Positions 1-6,816 of a stretch of DNA of 43,356 bases are shown in pieces. The stretch is from a virus, in IMG/VR virus record IMGVR_UViG_3300045996_004607, positions 1 to 43,356 of that record; one strand, given 5' to 3'. Position 1 is the stretch's first letter, and every line of letters starts with the position of its first letter. The position numbers and the translations under genes were made by a program. The notes under the pieces were generated by a model. The model was not told the DNA's origin. It made no database searches and saw nothing but the letters and a program-made list of their open reading frames with translations.

Positions 1-1227
1 TCAGCTGTGGGCGGCCGGTACGGATTCGGTACGACTCAGGTCCAGCGCCGCGTCCAGCAGCCCCCGCGTGCTGTCGCGCTCGTCGCCCGGCCAGTACCCC
101 AGGTACGTCTCCAGCGTGACCGACGGTGATGCGTGACCGCAGGCCATCTGCACCGTCTTCACATTCTTCCCGCCGTAGATCAACGCTGTCGCGAAGTAGT
201 GCCGCATCGACCGCAGAGTCAGCAGATCCGCTGGGATCTTCGCTTCCTCACACGCCGCTCGCCACACCTTGGACCAATCGGTCCGCCGAAACGGCTTGTT
301 TGTCGGGCCAGGGAACAAGAGGTGCGCAGTACGCCACCTCGGTTTGTGCGGGTTGGTCTTGTCGAGAACCTCGCAGGGTTTCGGCGGAAACTCGGCGATG
401 TGCCGCGACAGCATTTCCTGAACCAGTGTCGGCAACTCGGTAGTACGGTACGAGGTCTCGGTCTTTGGGGGCGCGAGAAAGGGAGCCCCCTTCGAGAGCT
501 CCGCAAGTTGGTGCGACACGCGGGCTTCCCGTCTGAGGAAGTCGACGCCGTCCAGCTCCAGGCCCATGATCTCCCCGGAGCGCCATCCGCAGCCGGCCGC
601 GAGGTACACCGCTGCCCTGTAGCGCCTGGGCACCGCGGCCGCGAGCGCGTGCACCTGGTCGACCGTGGGCAGGTCGTAGATCCCCTTCGGCAGTGGCGGC
701 AGCGCGACACCCCTGCAGGGCGACTCCCCGATGATCCTGTCGAGCACGGCCTGGGCGAACAAGGGGTGCACGGCGGCCGTGTAGATCTTGTGGATGGTCG
801 ACGGCGCGAGGGGCTTGTCCAGCGTCAGACACCTCTGCACCCATCGCTTGATCGTCCCGGACCGCACCGCGGACATCGCCATCCCACCGAACACCGGCGC
901 CACGTGGAGACGGTGCGCGCGCTCCACTTCCTCCTTTGAGGACTCGCGCAGGAGCAGGCCGGCTCGGAAGAGCACGGCGTACTCGTTGACGGTGATGCGG
1001 CCGCTGGCGGGGTCGAGGTACGCGCCGCGTCCGATCTGCGCGCGGATCTCCGCGTCGAACGCCTCAGCCGGAGCCTTCTTCGCGAACGCCTCGGTCCGGA
1101 CGCGGCCGGTGTCGGGATCGTCCCACGACACACGCCACCGCTTCCCGCGTCCGTGTCGCGAAGAGGGGACAGGCTTGCCGGTGACGGGGTCCCGGTCCTT
1201 GCGGTACCAGAGGTCCTGTACTGCCAC
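1..1227 (-). CDS. int: Tyrosine recombinase (integrase) of AICE/actinophage type
   Basis: A 408-residue phage-type integrase that should catalyse site-specific integration and, with an excisionase, excision of the element. The catalytic set is visible: Arg216 in CGWRSGEIMG, Arg342 and His343 in LRSMRHYFA, His365 in GHAS, and the nucleophile Tyr375 in TLETYLGYW. The usual first His of the HxxR box is Arg339, a variant I recall from actinobacterial element integrases. The N-terminal 60 residues are basic and look like an arm-binding domain; residues 70-170 fit the SAM-like core-binding domain. The start is GTG at 1227 with AGGAG seven bases upstream. The stop codon is the first base triplet of the window, so an att site beyond int would lie outside. 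It lies 32 bp downstream of the 1260-1568 gene and is probably cotranscribed with it. Family assignment is secure; the target is unknown. Confidence 0.95.
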   Translation of the reverse strand: MAVQDLWYRKDRDPVTGKPVPSSRHGRGKRWRVSWDDPDTGRVRTEAFAKKAPAEAFDAEIRAQIGRGAYLDPASGRITVNEYAVLFRAGLLLRESSKEEVERAHRLHVAPVFGGMAMSAVRSGTIKRWVQRCLTLDKPLAPSTIHKIYTAAVHPLFAQAVLDRIIGESPCRGVALPPLPKGIYDLPTVDQVHALAAAVPRRYRAAVYLAAGCGWRSGEIMGLELDGVDFLRREARVSHQLAELSKGAPFLAPPKTETSYRTTELPTLVQEMLSRHIAEFPPKPCEVLDKTNPHKPRWRTAHLLFPGPTNKPFRRTDWSKVWRAACEEAKIPADLLTLRSMRHYFATALIYGGKNVKTVQMACGHASPSVTLETYLGYWPGDERDSTRGLLDAALDLSRTESVPAAHS

Positions 1228-1259
1228 GTGCCGCTCCTGTTGAGGTCAGGTGCTGGAGT

Positions 1260-1568
1260 TCATCGGACGACGCGCAGGCGCGTCGTGGGGGGTGGTGGGC
1301 CACAGTCGCCGACTGCTCGGTTCCACGCGGGCGTGCCGTCCGGCGCCACCACGATGGTCTCGCCCGCGCACAACAGGCGCAGGCCTTCGGCCAGGGCGTC
1401 CCGCTGCTGCTGCGGGGTCAGACCGGGACGGACCCAGATCGTGGTGGTCCTGTGGTCGACGACGAGGTAGTCCCCGCCGTCGAGCGGAGCGACACGGAGA
1501 GTGACGGAACCGAGCAGGCTTGCGGCGGCGTAGCCATGAGCGATTAGCGCGTTTGGGTCCGTGGTCAC
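1260..1568 (-). CDS. Small protein, possibly a degenerate ImmA/IrrE-like domain
   Basis: A 102-residue protein upstream of int on the same strand. Residues 30-70 (DYLVVDHRTTTIWVRPGLT followed by an amphipathic helix) recall the strand-helix core of small ImmA/IrrE-like proteins. The HExxH zinc motif expected in that helix is absent; ALAEGLRLL stands in its place, so protease activity is unlikely. Its position between an XRE repressor and an integrase is where ImmA-type anti-repressors usually sit. That context supports a role near repressor control, but this is inference. The start is GTG at 1568; no strong Shine-Dalgarno box precedes it. The C-terminal 25 residues are Pro/Arg-rich and probably disordered. 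It could equally be an unrelated small protein. Confidence 0.6.
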   Translation of the reverse strand: MTTDPNALIAHGYAAASLLGSVTLRVAPLDGGDYLVVDHRTTTIWVRPGLTPQQQRDALAEGLRLLCAGETIVVAPDGTPAWNRAVGDCGPPPPTTRLRVVR

Positions 1569-1586
1569 CCAGATACCATGAGCATT

Positions 1587-1625
1587 CGGGCGGAATAACG
1601 CGAGTTACTGACGGGTATTCGCCCG
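1587..1625. repeat. Imperfect inverted repeat in the int-repressor intergenic region
   Basis: CGGGCGGAATA (1587-1597) and TATTCGCCCG (1616-1625) are inverted copies differing by one extra G, with an 18-bp AT-richer spacer. The 120-bp gap between the XRE gene and the 1260-1568 gene is the least GC-rich stretch of the left end. It probably holds the promoter of the int operon. The repeat may be an operator or integrase arm site; neither is shown. Confidence 0.35.
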
Positions 1626-1688
1626 TATGTTCTAACTGACTCACTGTAACGAGTGCAGCACGAGAACTCACGGTGTCGTCCACCGTGG

Positions 1689-2165
1689 TCAGCCCTGCTC
1701 CCCTCCGTTCCCCCATTGAGACGCTCGCCTCTCGCTCAACGAGTCGCTGCCCACTTCGTAACGCGACGGATCGGCGGCGATCTCCTGGCGGGTGGGTGGG
1801 CGCACGTCCGCTTGCGCTCCCGGCCGGTCCGCTCTGGTGGCCTCCAGCCTGCGGGCCAATTCGCGCAGCAGGGCTTGGTTCGTCAGCTGGCTCGTGTCGA
1901 GGAACTGGATCGCCACCGGTTGGTTGAGGTCGTCGGGGGAGAGGAAGCCGGCGGCCAGGTAGACCTGGAGCAGTGGCAGGTCTAACCCCTTGGCCACCGT
2001 CTTGGCCAGCTCGATCGTCGGCACGCTCCCCTTTCGCCAGTTCACCAGGCGCGGCTGCAGGATGCCCGTGTGCCGCTCGAAGTCGGCGCCGGTCCACCCA
2101 CGCCGATCCAGCTCGCCCTGGATGAAGAGCCACCAGTCGGTGGGCTGCGCCTCGGCCTGTGACAT
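1689..2165 (-). CDS. XRE-family transcriptional repressor
   Basis: A 158-residue protein with an N-terminal Cro/CI-type helix-turn-helix at roughly residues 10-65. The segment RRGWTGADFERHTGILQPR is the HTH, followed by VNWRKG and the conserved tail helix ending in LPLLQVYLAAGFL. The C-terminal 70 residues are polar and probably disordered, with no peptidase fold visible, so it does not look like a LexA/CI self-cleaving repressor. It is divergent from the HTH/xis operon across a 190-bp control region full of inverted repeats. This layout suggests it represses excision and transfer genes. The ATG at 2165 has no Shine-Dalgarno box but has a promoter-like TAAGAT six bases upstream, suggesting a leaderless transcript. 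Confidence 0.85.
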   Translation of the reverse strand: MSQAEAQPTDWWLFIQGELDRRGWTGADFERHTGILQPRLVNWRKGSVPTIELAKTVAKGLDLPLLQVYLAAGFLSPDDLNQPVAIQFLDTSQLTNQALLRELARRLEATRADRPGAQADVRPPTRQEIAADPSRYEVGSDSLSERRASQWGNGGEQG

Positions 2166-2200
2166 GGCGCGATCTTAGTTCTGTAGTTGCAACCTGCCCA
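2166..2200 (-). promoter_or_regulatory. Candidate leaderless promoter for the XRE repressor
   Basis: On the minus strand TAAGAT (2177-2172) keeps the key T, A, A and T of a -10 box. TGGGCA (2200-2195) is a weak -35 at 17-bp spacing. Only six bases separate the -10 from the ATG at 2165, and no Shine-Dalgarno box is present. A start of transcription at the start codon is therefore likely. Confidence 0.35.
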
Positions 2201-2264
2201 GGTCAAGGGGGGTGAGCATCGCGCCACACGAGTGACGGGGAGGCATCGAGCCGACGCGACTTGC

Positions 2265-2337
2265 AGTCTTTCTAGAGCGAAAGACTTGCATCCGTAGAAG
2301 CAGTGTGCCTACTCTTTCGTCAGCGAAACCGCTTTCG
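2265..2337. promoter_or_regulatory. Operator array of CTTTC/GAAAG half-sites
   Basis: AGTCTTTC (2265-2272) pairs with GAAAGACT (2279-2286) around a 6-bp centre. TTTCG (2315-2319), CGAAA (2324-2328) and TTTCG (2333-2337) form two overlapping inverted repeats with 4-bp centres. All share a CTTTC/GAAAG core. They overlap the candidate rightward promoter and lie just upstream of the HTH/xis operon. Binding by the XRE repressor or the Cro-like protein is the natural inference. Confidence 0.5.
2286..2315 (+). promoter_or_regulatory. Candidate promoter of the HTH/xis operon
   Basis: TTGCAT (2286-2291) and TACTCT (2310-2315) resemble -35 and -10 boxes separated by 18 bp. Operator half-sites overlap both boxes, consistent with a repressible promoter. 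No start site is known. Confidence 0.35.
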
Positions 2338-2353
2338 CCGAAGGAAGAAGGTG

Positions 2354-2662
2354 ATGACGATGGCGACTTCCCAGGACACCGATCTGGCGACTGAGCAGCA
2401 GACGGTGCCGCACACCATCAGGCTGCGGCGCTCCGCGCTGCAGAAGGCGATGGCCGTCGCCGGCATCGAGCTGATGTCCACGCTGCAGCGCCGAGCTGGC
2501 CTCAGCAGGTACGGCCTCGACCGCGTCGTGCGGCGTGGAGCAGCGCCCGGCGCGAAGTTCATCGGTTCCATGCTGACGGCGTTGCCCGGCACGACGTTCG
2601 AGGACCTCTTCGAGCTCGTGCCCGAGGAGGCCGTCGGCTGCGACGAGGCGGCGTCGGCATGA
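2354..2662 (+). CDS. Small Cro-like helix-turn-helix regulator
   Basis: About 102 residues from ATG 2354, with GGAAG just upstream; GTG 2351 and ATG 2360 are alternatives. The core IRLRRSALQKAMAVAG, then LQRRAGLSRYGLDRVVRRG and APGAKFIGSMLTALPG, matches the compact XRE-like HTH proteins of actinobacterial plasmids and phages, which usually end in FDDLFE. Here the ending is FEDLFELV. It is the first gene of a rightward operon and overlaps the excisionase start by an ATGA junction. It is divergent from the XRE repressor, a CI/Cro-like arrangement, so it may bind the same operator array and act as the opposing switch protein. DNA binding is well supported by family; the regulatory role is inferred from position. 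Confidence 0.75.
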   Translation: MTMATSQDTDLATEQQTVPHTIRLRRSALQKAMAVAGIELMSTLQRRAGLSRYGLDRVVRRGAAPGAKFIGSMLTALPGTTFEDLFELVPEEAVGCDEAASA

Positions 2663-2868
2663 GCGGGCGCCGGACCGGCACGGTCACCACGATCGAGAAG
2701 CGCCGTCCGCTCGCCACGCCCCAGCAGGTGAGCGAGTACCTGCAGATCCCCGTCGCGACGTTGAAGGACTGGCGCGTCAGCGGGCGCGGCCCGCGCTACC
2801 GCAAGGTCGGCCACGCCGTTCGCTACCTCTGGGCCGACATCGACGCCTACGTCGAGTCCGCGTCATGA
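2659..2868 (+). CDS. xis: Excisionase (HTH_17/MerR-like)
   Basis: A 69-residue protein with a MerR-type winged helix typical of excisionases. LATPQQVSEYLQIPVATLKD forms the HTH, WRVSGRGPRYRKVGHAVRY is the wing, and WADIDAYVES is the terminal helix. Proteins of this type bend DNA at att sites and direct the integrase towards excision. The ATG overlaps the previous stop (ATGA), so it is translationally coupled to the Cro-like gene. It is separated from int by about 1.4 kb and lies on the opposite strand, so excision would require both operons to be active. A general HTH regulator is the alternative. Confidence 0.85.
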   Translation: MSGRRTGTVTTIEKRRPLATPQQVSEYLQIPVATLKDWRVSGRGPRYRKVGHAVRYLWADIDAYVESAS

Positions 2869-2957
2869 CTCCCGACGACGAGAACCGCCCGCGCACCGGC
2901 GGCATCCGGCGCGACCGAGCGGTCCTCGCGATGACGAACACACAGGAAGGCACCCAC

Positions 2958-3452
2958 ATGTCCGAACACCACGACGGTACCGCCCACGGCGGCACCCATC
3001 AGCTCGACACGGCTCGACTCGCCGTGATCGACGCGTTCCGCGCGATCACGATGCTGATCACCCCGGTCGAGGAGCACGGTGCGGGCCTGCCCGTACCGAT
3101 CGGGATCGGCTTTACCCGCGCGATCAGCGAGCGTGGACCGATCCGGGTCACCCTCAGCAGCCTCGTCGGAACGGACGGCTTCCTGAGCTGGATCGAGTGC
3201 CTCGAGGACCCCGGCCCGGTGGTGCTCAGCGAGTACTCCTACGTCCAGGTCACCGGCAGGCTGCCGATGGGGCAGCAGCTGAGGATCGAAGCGCCGATGG
3301 GCCAGTCCGACCTGGAACGGTTCGGGCTGATCGAGCCGCTCGCTGCGCGGTCGTCGGTGACGGTGGCCGAGCTGCGTGAGCGTGCCCAGAACGTCATGTC
3401 CGACCTCGGTGAGCGTGCCGCGAACACGATGCGGGGTGAGCTTGGTGTCTGA
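2958..3452 (+). CDS. Protein of unknown function
   Basis: About 164 residues from ATG 2958, preceded by AGGAAGG at good spacing. An earlier in-frame ATG at 2865 overlaps the xis stop and would add 31 disordered residues. Residues 15-125 form a folded-looking alpha/beta region (DTARLAVIDAFRAITMLI, then VPIGIGFTRAI and IRVTLSSLVG), and the C-terminus is an amphipathic helix rich in Arg and Glu. I do not recognise the family. It is the first of six overlapping genes between xis and the rep-like gene. Confidence 0.65.
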   Translation: MSEHHDGTAHGGTHQLDTARLAVIDAFRAITMLITPVEEHGAGLPVPIGIGFTRAISERGPIRVTLSSLVGTDGFLSWIECLEDPGPVVLSEYSYVQVTGRLPMGQQLRIEAPMGQSDLERFGLIEPLAARSSVTVAELRERAQNVMSDLGERAANTMRGELGV

Positions 3453-3873
3453 TGCGCCGACGCAGGCTGCGCGCCTGCTGCGCCTGGCGTGCCACTACGA
3501 GCAGCACCCGAGCCTGACGCCGCTGCTGATCAGCGTCGCCGACGGCCTGTCGTGCATCGGTGACGAGGTCAGCGACGGTCCCACGCTGTTGGAGTGGGCG
3601 CGGTCGATGAGCAACTCGATCGGCCAGGTCAAGAACTACGACGAGGACGGCGAGACGCTCGTCGCGATCTGCGGCGGCATCGAGGGCGAGTCCGAGGTCG
3701 TCTGGGGCTCGTGCCCCGGTCTGGTCGACTACTGCGAGGTCGACGTGGCAGACGGCCGCGTGCCCCTGCCGATCGACGTGCTCGCCGAGTACGTCGACTA
3801 CGTCAGGACCGTCATGCCGCGCCCGATGATCGATGTCGAGCTGCCCGAGTGCGACGTGGCGGGTGACCGATGA
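3445..3873 (+). CDS. Protein of unknown function
   Basis: About 142 residues from GTG 3445, which has GGGGTGAG immediately upstream; GTG 3436 is an alternative. It overlaps the preceding gene by 8 bp and the following gene by 4 bp (ATGA). The product is acidic and mostly helical, beginning with APTQAARLLRLACHYEQHP. Four cysteines are present but not in zinc-knuckle spacing. No family recognised. Its place in an unbroken chain of overlaps implies a function shared with its neighbours, perhaps in copy control or establishment. Confidence 0.65.
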   Translation: MSDAPTQAARLLRLACHYEQHPSLTPLLISVADGLSCIGDEVSDGPTLLEWARSMSNSIGQVKNYDEDGETLVAICGGIEGESEVVWGSCPGLVDYCEVDVADGRVPLPIDVLAEYVDYVRTVMPRPMIDVELPECDVAGDR

Positions 3874-4310
3874 TCCGCATCAGGCTGACCTACCAGCCCC
3901 CCGTCCCCCGTTCGCCGATCCTGACGTGGCTCGGACGTGCATCCCTGTGCGCGTTCGCGCTGGCCATCACGTTCTGGTTCGTCGCCATGCTCCAGCCCTA
4001 CCTGGCCGTCGCCACCGCGATGACCTGGCTGGTCAACGACGGCCAGCCGATCACGCTCGCGATCGGCGCGCTCGGAGTGATCGGCATGGCCCTCAGCCAC
4101 GTTCTGAGCGGTGCCAGCCCGGCCGCGCCGAGCAACGAACGCCCGGTCGAGGTCCTGGACTCGCTGGGGTTCCTGTGGGACGTGCACGCAGACGGCACCG
4201 CCTCGTGCCGTCTCGCGCCGCACGTGGGCACCACGTGGACGCTGGCCGAGGTCGAGTCCGAGTTCGGGCCACTGACCCCGACCCGGTTCGTCACCGGGGA
4301 GGTCCGGTGA
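3870..4310 (+). CDS. Membrane protein of unknown function
   Basis: A 146-residue protein with two hydrophobic segments, about residues 22-45 (ASLCAFALAITFWFVAML) and 62-80 (PITLAIGALGVIGMALSHVL). They are followed by a soluble C-terminal domain of some 60 residues with WDVHADGTASCRL. This predicts a hairpin membrane anchor with a cytoplasmic tail. ATGA overlaps join it to the gene before and GTGA to the gene after. Small membrane proteins of this type are common in conjugative actinomycete elements (Spd proteins), but similarity to a named Spd family is not evident. Confidence 0.7.
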   Translation: MIRIRLTYQPPVPRSPILTWLGRASLCAFALAITFWFVAMLQPYLAVATAMTWLVNDGQPITLAIGALGVIGMALSHVLSGASPAAPSNERPVEVLDSLGFLWDVHADGTASCRLAPHVGTTWTLAEVESEFGPLTPTRFVTGEVR

Positions 4311-4684
4311 ACCGCCCCGCTCTCAGCACGCTGACCAACGACCTCGTCGCGGCGGCGAACCGCACGAGCATCGTGGTCAACGAGACCGCCGACGCCGTCG
4401 CCGAGCACGTGCAGGACCTGCGTTCGGAGGAGTTCGCCCACGCCACGGCCCACGCGACGTTGCGCGCCATCGAGCGGCTGGTGTCACTCGTCACGAGCTG
4501 GAGCGCACAGGCCGACGTGATGGACCAGGCCGACGTCCTGCCCGGCGACAGCGGCCCGGACGTGCGCCGACGCGCGTTCGCGCAGGCGGCCAGTGAGCTG
4601 CACGCCGCGATCGTCGAGATCGTCACCGACGCCCAGGCCGCTGTTGCCGAGCGGCTGCAGACCTCTTCGGACGGTGAACAGTGA
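4307..4684 (+). CDS. Helical protein of unknown function
   Basis: A 125-residue protein starting at GTG 4307 inside the preceding stop (GTGA). It is Ala-rich and almost wholly helical (LSTLTNDLVAAANRTSIVVN, then a helix with ATLRAIERLVSLVTSW), ending in a polar tail. It resembles a short coiled-coil bundle. No family recognised. Translational coupling on both sides places it in the same operon as the membrane protein upstream. Confidence 0.65.
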   Translation: MNRPALSTLTNDLVAAANRTSIVVNETADAVAEHVQDLRSEEFAHATAHATLRAIERLVSLVTSWSAQADVMDQADVLPGDSGPDVRRRAFAQAASELHAAIVEIVTDAQAAVAERLQTSSDGEQ

Positions 4685-4872
4685 GCCGGCCCAACTACAA
4701 CATCCGCACCAAGCGCGTCAGCGCTGGGCCGGTCAACGTGGCGCCCGCGGTCGCACAGCGGGCGGTCGTGGCGACGGCGGCCTACGCCACGGACGCCGAC
4801 GACCTGACCGAGCTGCTCGCCGCGCTCGGACTCCGCCCCGAACAGGGCCGCCCGCAGGGAGGCAAGGCGTGA
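4681..4872 (+). CDS. Small protein of unknown function
   Basis: A 63-residue protein from GTG 4681, overlapping the preceding stop (GTGA). The N-terminus is basic (RPNYNIRTKRV) and the middle is an Ala-rich helix followed by DDLTELLAALGL. Its only support is GC-rich third positions, tight spacing and coupling to both neighbours. No function can be assigned. Confidence 0.55.
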   Translation: MSRPNYNIRTKRVSAGPVNVAPAVAQRAVVATAAYATDADDLTELLAALGLRPEQGRPQGGKA

Positions 4873-5471
4873 AGGAGCACATCGTCCAAGGGCTGCCCCA
4901 GGAACTGGTGGACCGCGTCCTGGAGCGCGCCACCAGGCTCAGCACGATCGAGCCCCTGCTCGTCGGCGGCCGCGGGATCGGCCGTGCGGAGTGGCGCGGC
5001 AGCGCGACCACCTTCGTAGTTGAACCGGTCCAGCCCGGCGACACCACCGTTCGGATCGGCGTGGTCAACGCCAACGTCGCCTACGTGGCGGCCCAGCTGC
5101 AGGCGCAGCAGCTCCGCGAACTGGCGGTCGCTCTGCTCGTGCGCGCCGACTTCGTCGACACCGCGAGCACGGCCGCCGTCCGCGTGGTCGACGCCGACCC
5201 GCCCCGCGAGGGCCTGGTGTCTGCGGTCACCGCGACCCTCGGCGCCCTGGCCGAGGACACCGGCCCCGACGACGTGGCGCCCGACGAGATCCTGGTCCAC
5301 GAGTACGTGATCCACCTGCGCGACACGGGTCGCCTGGGCTACCTCGCCGCTTCGGACGAGTGGAGCGACGGTGCCATGCCCTTGCCGGCTGTGCTCCAAG
5401 ACGCCGCGCACGACCTGTGGCGAAACGGGCAGACCGGCAACGGCGACCTGACGCCCGAGGACCCCTCCTGA
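4869..5471 (+). CDS. Protein of unknown function
   Basis: A 200-residue acidic protein from GTG 4869, overlapping the previous stop (GTGA). It opens with KEHIVQGLPQELVDRVLERA, a helix that could be a dimerisation element, then alternates strands and helices. The C-terminal end includes a DDVAPDEILVHEYVIHLRDT segment. No known domain recognised. It is the last gene before a perfect 16-bp hairpin, so it closes the operon that begins with the Cro-like gene. Confidence 0.65.
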   Translation: MKEHIVQGLPQELVDRVLERATRLSTIEPLLVGGRGIGRAEWRGSATTFVVEPVQPGDTTVRIGVVNANVAYVAAQLQAQQLRELAVALLVRADFVDTASTAAVRVVDADPPREGLVSAVTATLGALAEDTGPDDVAPDEILVHEYVIHLRDTGRLGYLAASDEWSDGAMPLPAVLQDAAHDLWRNGQTGNGDLTPEDPS

Positions 5472-5472
5472 T

Positions 5473-5513
5473 GGTGGTGTGCGCGGCGCGCTTCCTCCGC
5501 CGCGCACACCACC
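5473..5513 (+). terminator. Hairpin terminator or attenuator before the rep-like gene
   Basis: GGTGGTGTGCGCGGCG (5473-5488) pairs perfectly over 16 bp with 5498-5513 around a 9-nt loop. No T run follows, as is common for high-GC actinobacterial terminators. It lies between the unknown-function operon and the rep-like gene. Confidence 0.6.
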
Positions 5514-5547
5514 GCACTGCCGTCTCTCACAGTTCAAGGAGGTCGCC

Positions 5548-6381
5548 GTGGACACCACGCACAACCCCCCGCCCACGGGCGACCAGCCAGACCTGATCCC
5601 CACCGGCCGCTTCGAGTGGGAACGCGTCGTGGCCAGGATCGAGATGCCCAAGCCGGTGAAGCTCGTCGCGCTGCTGATGGCGATGACCGCCGACCCGGAC
5701 GGGTCACGCGTCCGTCCCGGACAAGCGCTGCTGGCGGCCGAAACCGGCGACTCCGAGCGCAACGTCGCGCGCATCCAGAAGGTGTTGCGACAGAAATTCG
5801 GCCTGCTGGAACTGGTCTCCCGCGGTGGCGGTCGGGGCGGCACCGGCAAGACCGCGGAGTACCAGCTGACGATCCCCACCGATCTGCTGGAGCGCGCGAC
5901 GCTGATCGGTCCCCACGGACCGCTCGTGACACGGGGGAAGCAGCTCCACATCCCCGTATCACCGGACATCCAGACGTCACCTGAAACCAGCACCGCCGGT
6001 GTGGACAACAACGATCGACCGGACATCCAGACGTCATCCCGATCTTCTGTAGACGACTCGATTGACCGGACATCCAACGGTGCTCCGGAGGGATTGACCG
6101 GACATCCAGACCTCATTGACCGGACACCTGGATGTCCGACTACCAATGACCAACCACCTAACTACTCACCAACCCCTGGTCCTGACCCAGCGGAACCACC
6201 GGACGCGCACGGGGACGCGAACGCCGTGAACGACATCCCTGAGCCGAAGAAGTGCGCATCCCACGGTCTGGCGGCAGGACGCCGGGCGGACGGCCTGCCC
6301 AAGTGCGCGCTGTGCCGCCGCCAACTTCGTGGCGGCGGCGGCCGAGTCATCCAGCTCCGCGCCATCCCGTCGGCGCTGTAG
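5548..6381 (+). CDS. Winged-helix protein, candidate replication initiator
   Basis: About 277 residues from GTG 5548, preceded by AAGGAGG at 6-bp spacing. The N-terminal 110 residues hold a winged-helix domain of the kind in actinobacterial plasmid Rep and HTH proteins: VKLVALLMAMTADPDGSRVR, then LLAAETGDSERNVARIQKVL and FGLLELVSRG. A long disordered linker follows. It ends in a possible zinc knuckle with CASHGLAAGRRADGLPKCAL, in which Cys-x-x-His and Cys-x-x-Cys pairs are visible. The linker DNA carries iteron-like repeats in different reading frames, as expected if the origin lies inside its own initiator gene. It matches none of the usual AICE initiators (RepSA, RepAM, RepPP) in motifs I can see. 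A transcription regulator is the main alternative. Confidence 0.65.
   Translation: MDTTHNPPPTGDQPDLIPTGRFEWERVVARIEMPKPVKLVALLMAMTADPDGSRVRPGQALLAAETGDSERNVARIQKVLRQKFGLLELVSRGGGRGGTGKTAEYQLTIPTDLLERATLIGPHGPLVTRGKQLHIPVSPDIQTSPETSTAGVDNNDRPDIQTSSRSSVDDSIDRTSNGAPEGLTGHPDLIDRTPGCPTTNDQPPNYSPTPGPDPAEPPDAHGDANAVNDIPEPKKCASHGLAAGRRADGLPKCALCRRQLRGGGGRVIQLRAIPSAL
5961..6138. repeat. Iteron-like repeats, candidate replication origin
   Basis: The motif ACCGGACATCCAGACGTCA occurs exactly at 5961-5979 and 6018-6036, with one mismatch at 6097-6115, and as the 12-bp core ACCGGACATCCA at 6065-6076. An inverted core TGGATGTCCG lies at 6129-6138, next to a degenerate direct copy beginning at 6119. The copies fall in three different codon phases of the gene, so their conservation is at the DNA level. 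Several carry an ATTG prefix. Such clusters are the usual binding sites of plasmid initiators. Confidence 0.7.
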
Positions 6382-6518
6382 ACCGCCAAACCGGCTGAGA
6401 GCGCCGCTACGCCTCCAGCACCACCAGGTTGGGGGAGCGAGTCCATCCCGGCCCGCATAGATCGACTCCGGGGCAATCAGGCCCCGCCAGACCCACATCA
6501 CCCGAAGGGGATGCACAA

Positions 6519-6776
6519 GTGCGTGGACAGGAACTGCTCAACACCGTCATCGCCGCCATCCAGCAGCACTTCGACGACGACGTCGCGGACGCCATCCAGA
6601 GCGACCCCGACACGGTCGAGCGGATGGCCCGGCACCTCAACCATCTCGCCGGTGGCGACCCGGCCGGCATGAGCCGCGCGTTGGAGAACGTCGCCGGCCA
6701 GCTCGACGACGCCACCGCCGAGTGGCTCGTCACCCAGGCCGACAACCCGGCCGCCTACGTGTTCTCGAAGCTCTGA
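6519..6776 (+). CDS. Small acidic protein, paralogue of the next gene
   Basis: An 85-residue acidic helical protein from GTG 6519 with GAAGGGG at 8-bp spacing. Its second half (RALENVAGQLDDATAEWLV) resembles AHIQRAAGQLDHETAFRLA of the next gene, so the two look like a tandem duplication. No family recognised. The 137-bp gap upstream contains only a weak hairpin (CGGGGC 6469-6474 with GCCCCG 6481-6486). Position between rep and spd suggests an accessory role in maintenance or transfer. Confidence 0.6.
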   Translation: MRGQELLNTVIAAIQQHFDDDVADAIQSDPDTVERMARHLNHLAGGDPAGMSRALENVAGQLDDATAEWLVTQADNPAAYVFSKL

Positions 6777-6816
6777 CCAGCCAAAAGTCACACACCGACA
6801 CCGGAGGAGATCCACA

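Noticed and set aside
6382-6518. Possible tRNA or structured RNA in the gap after the rep-like gene
   Set aside because: Only one 6-bp stem is present; no cloverleaf or T-loop sequence can be formed.
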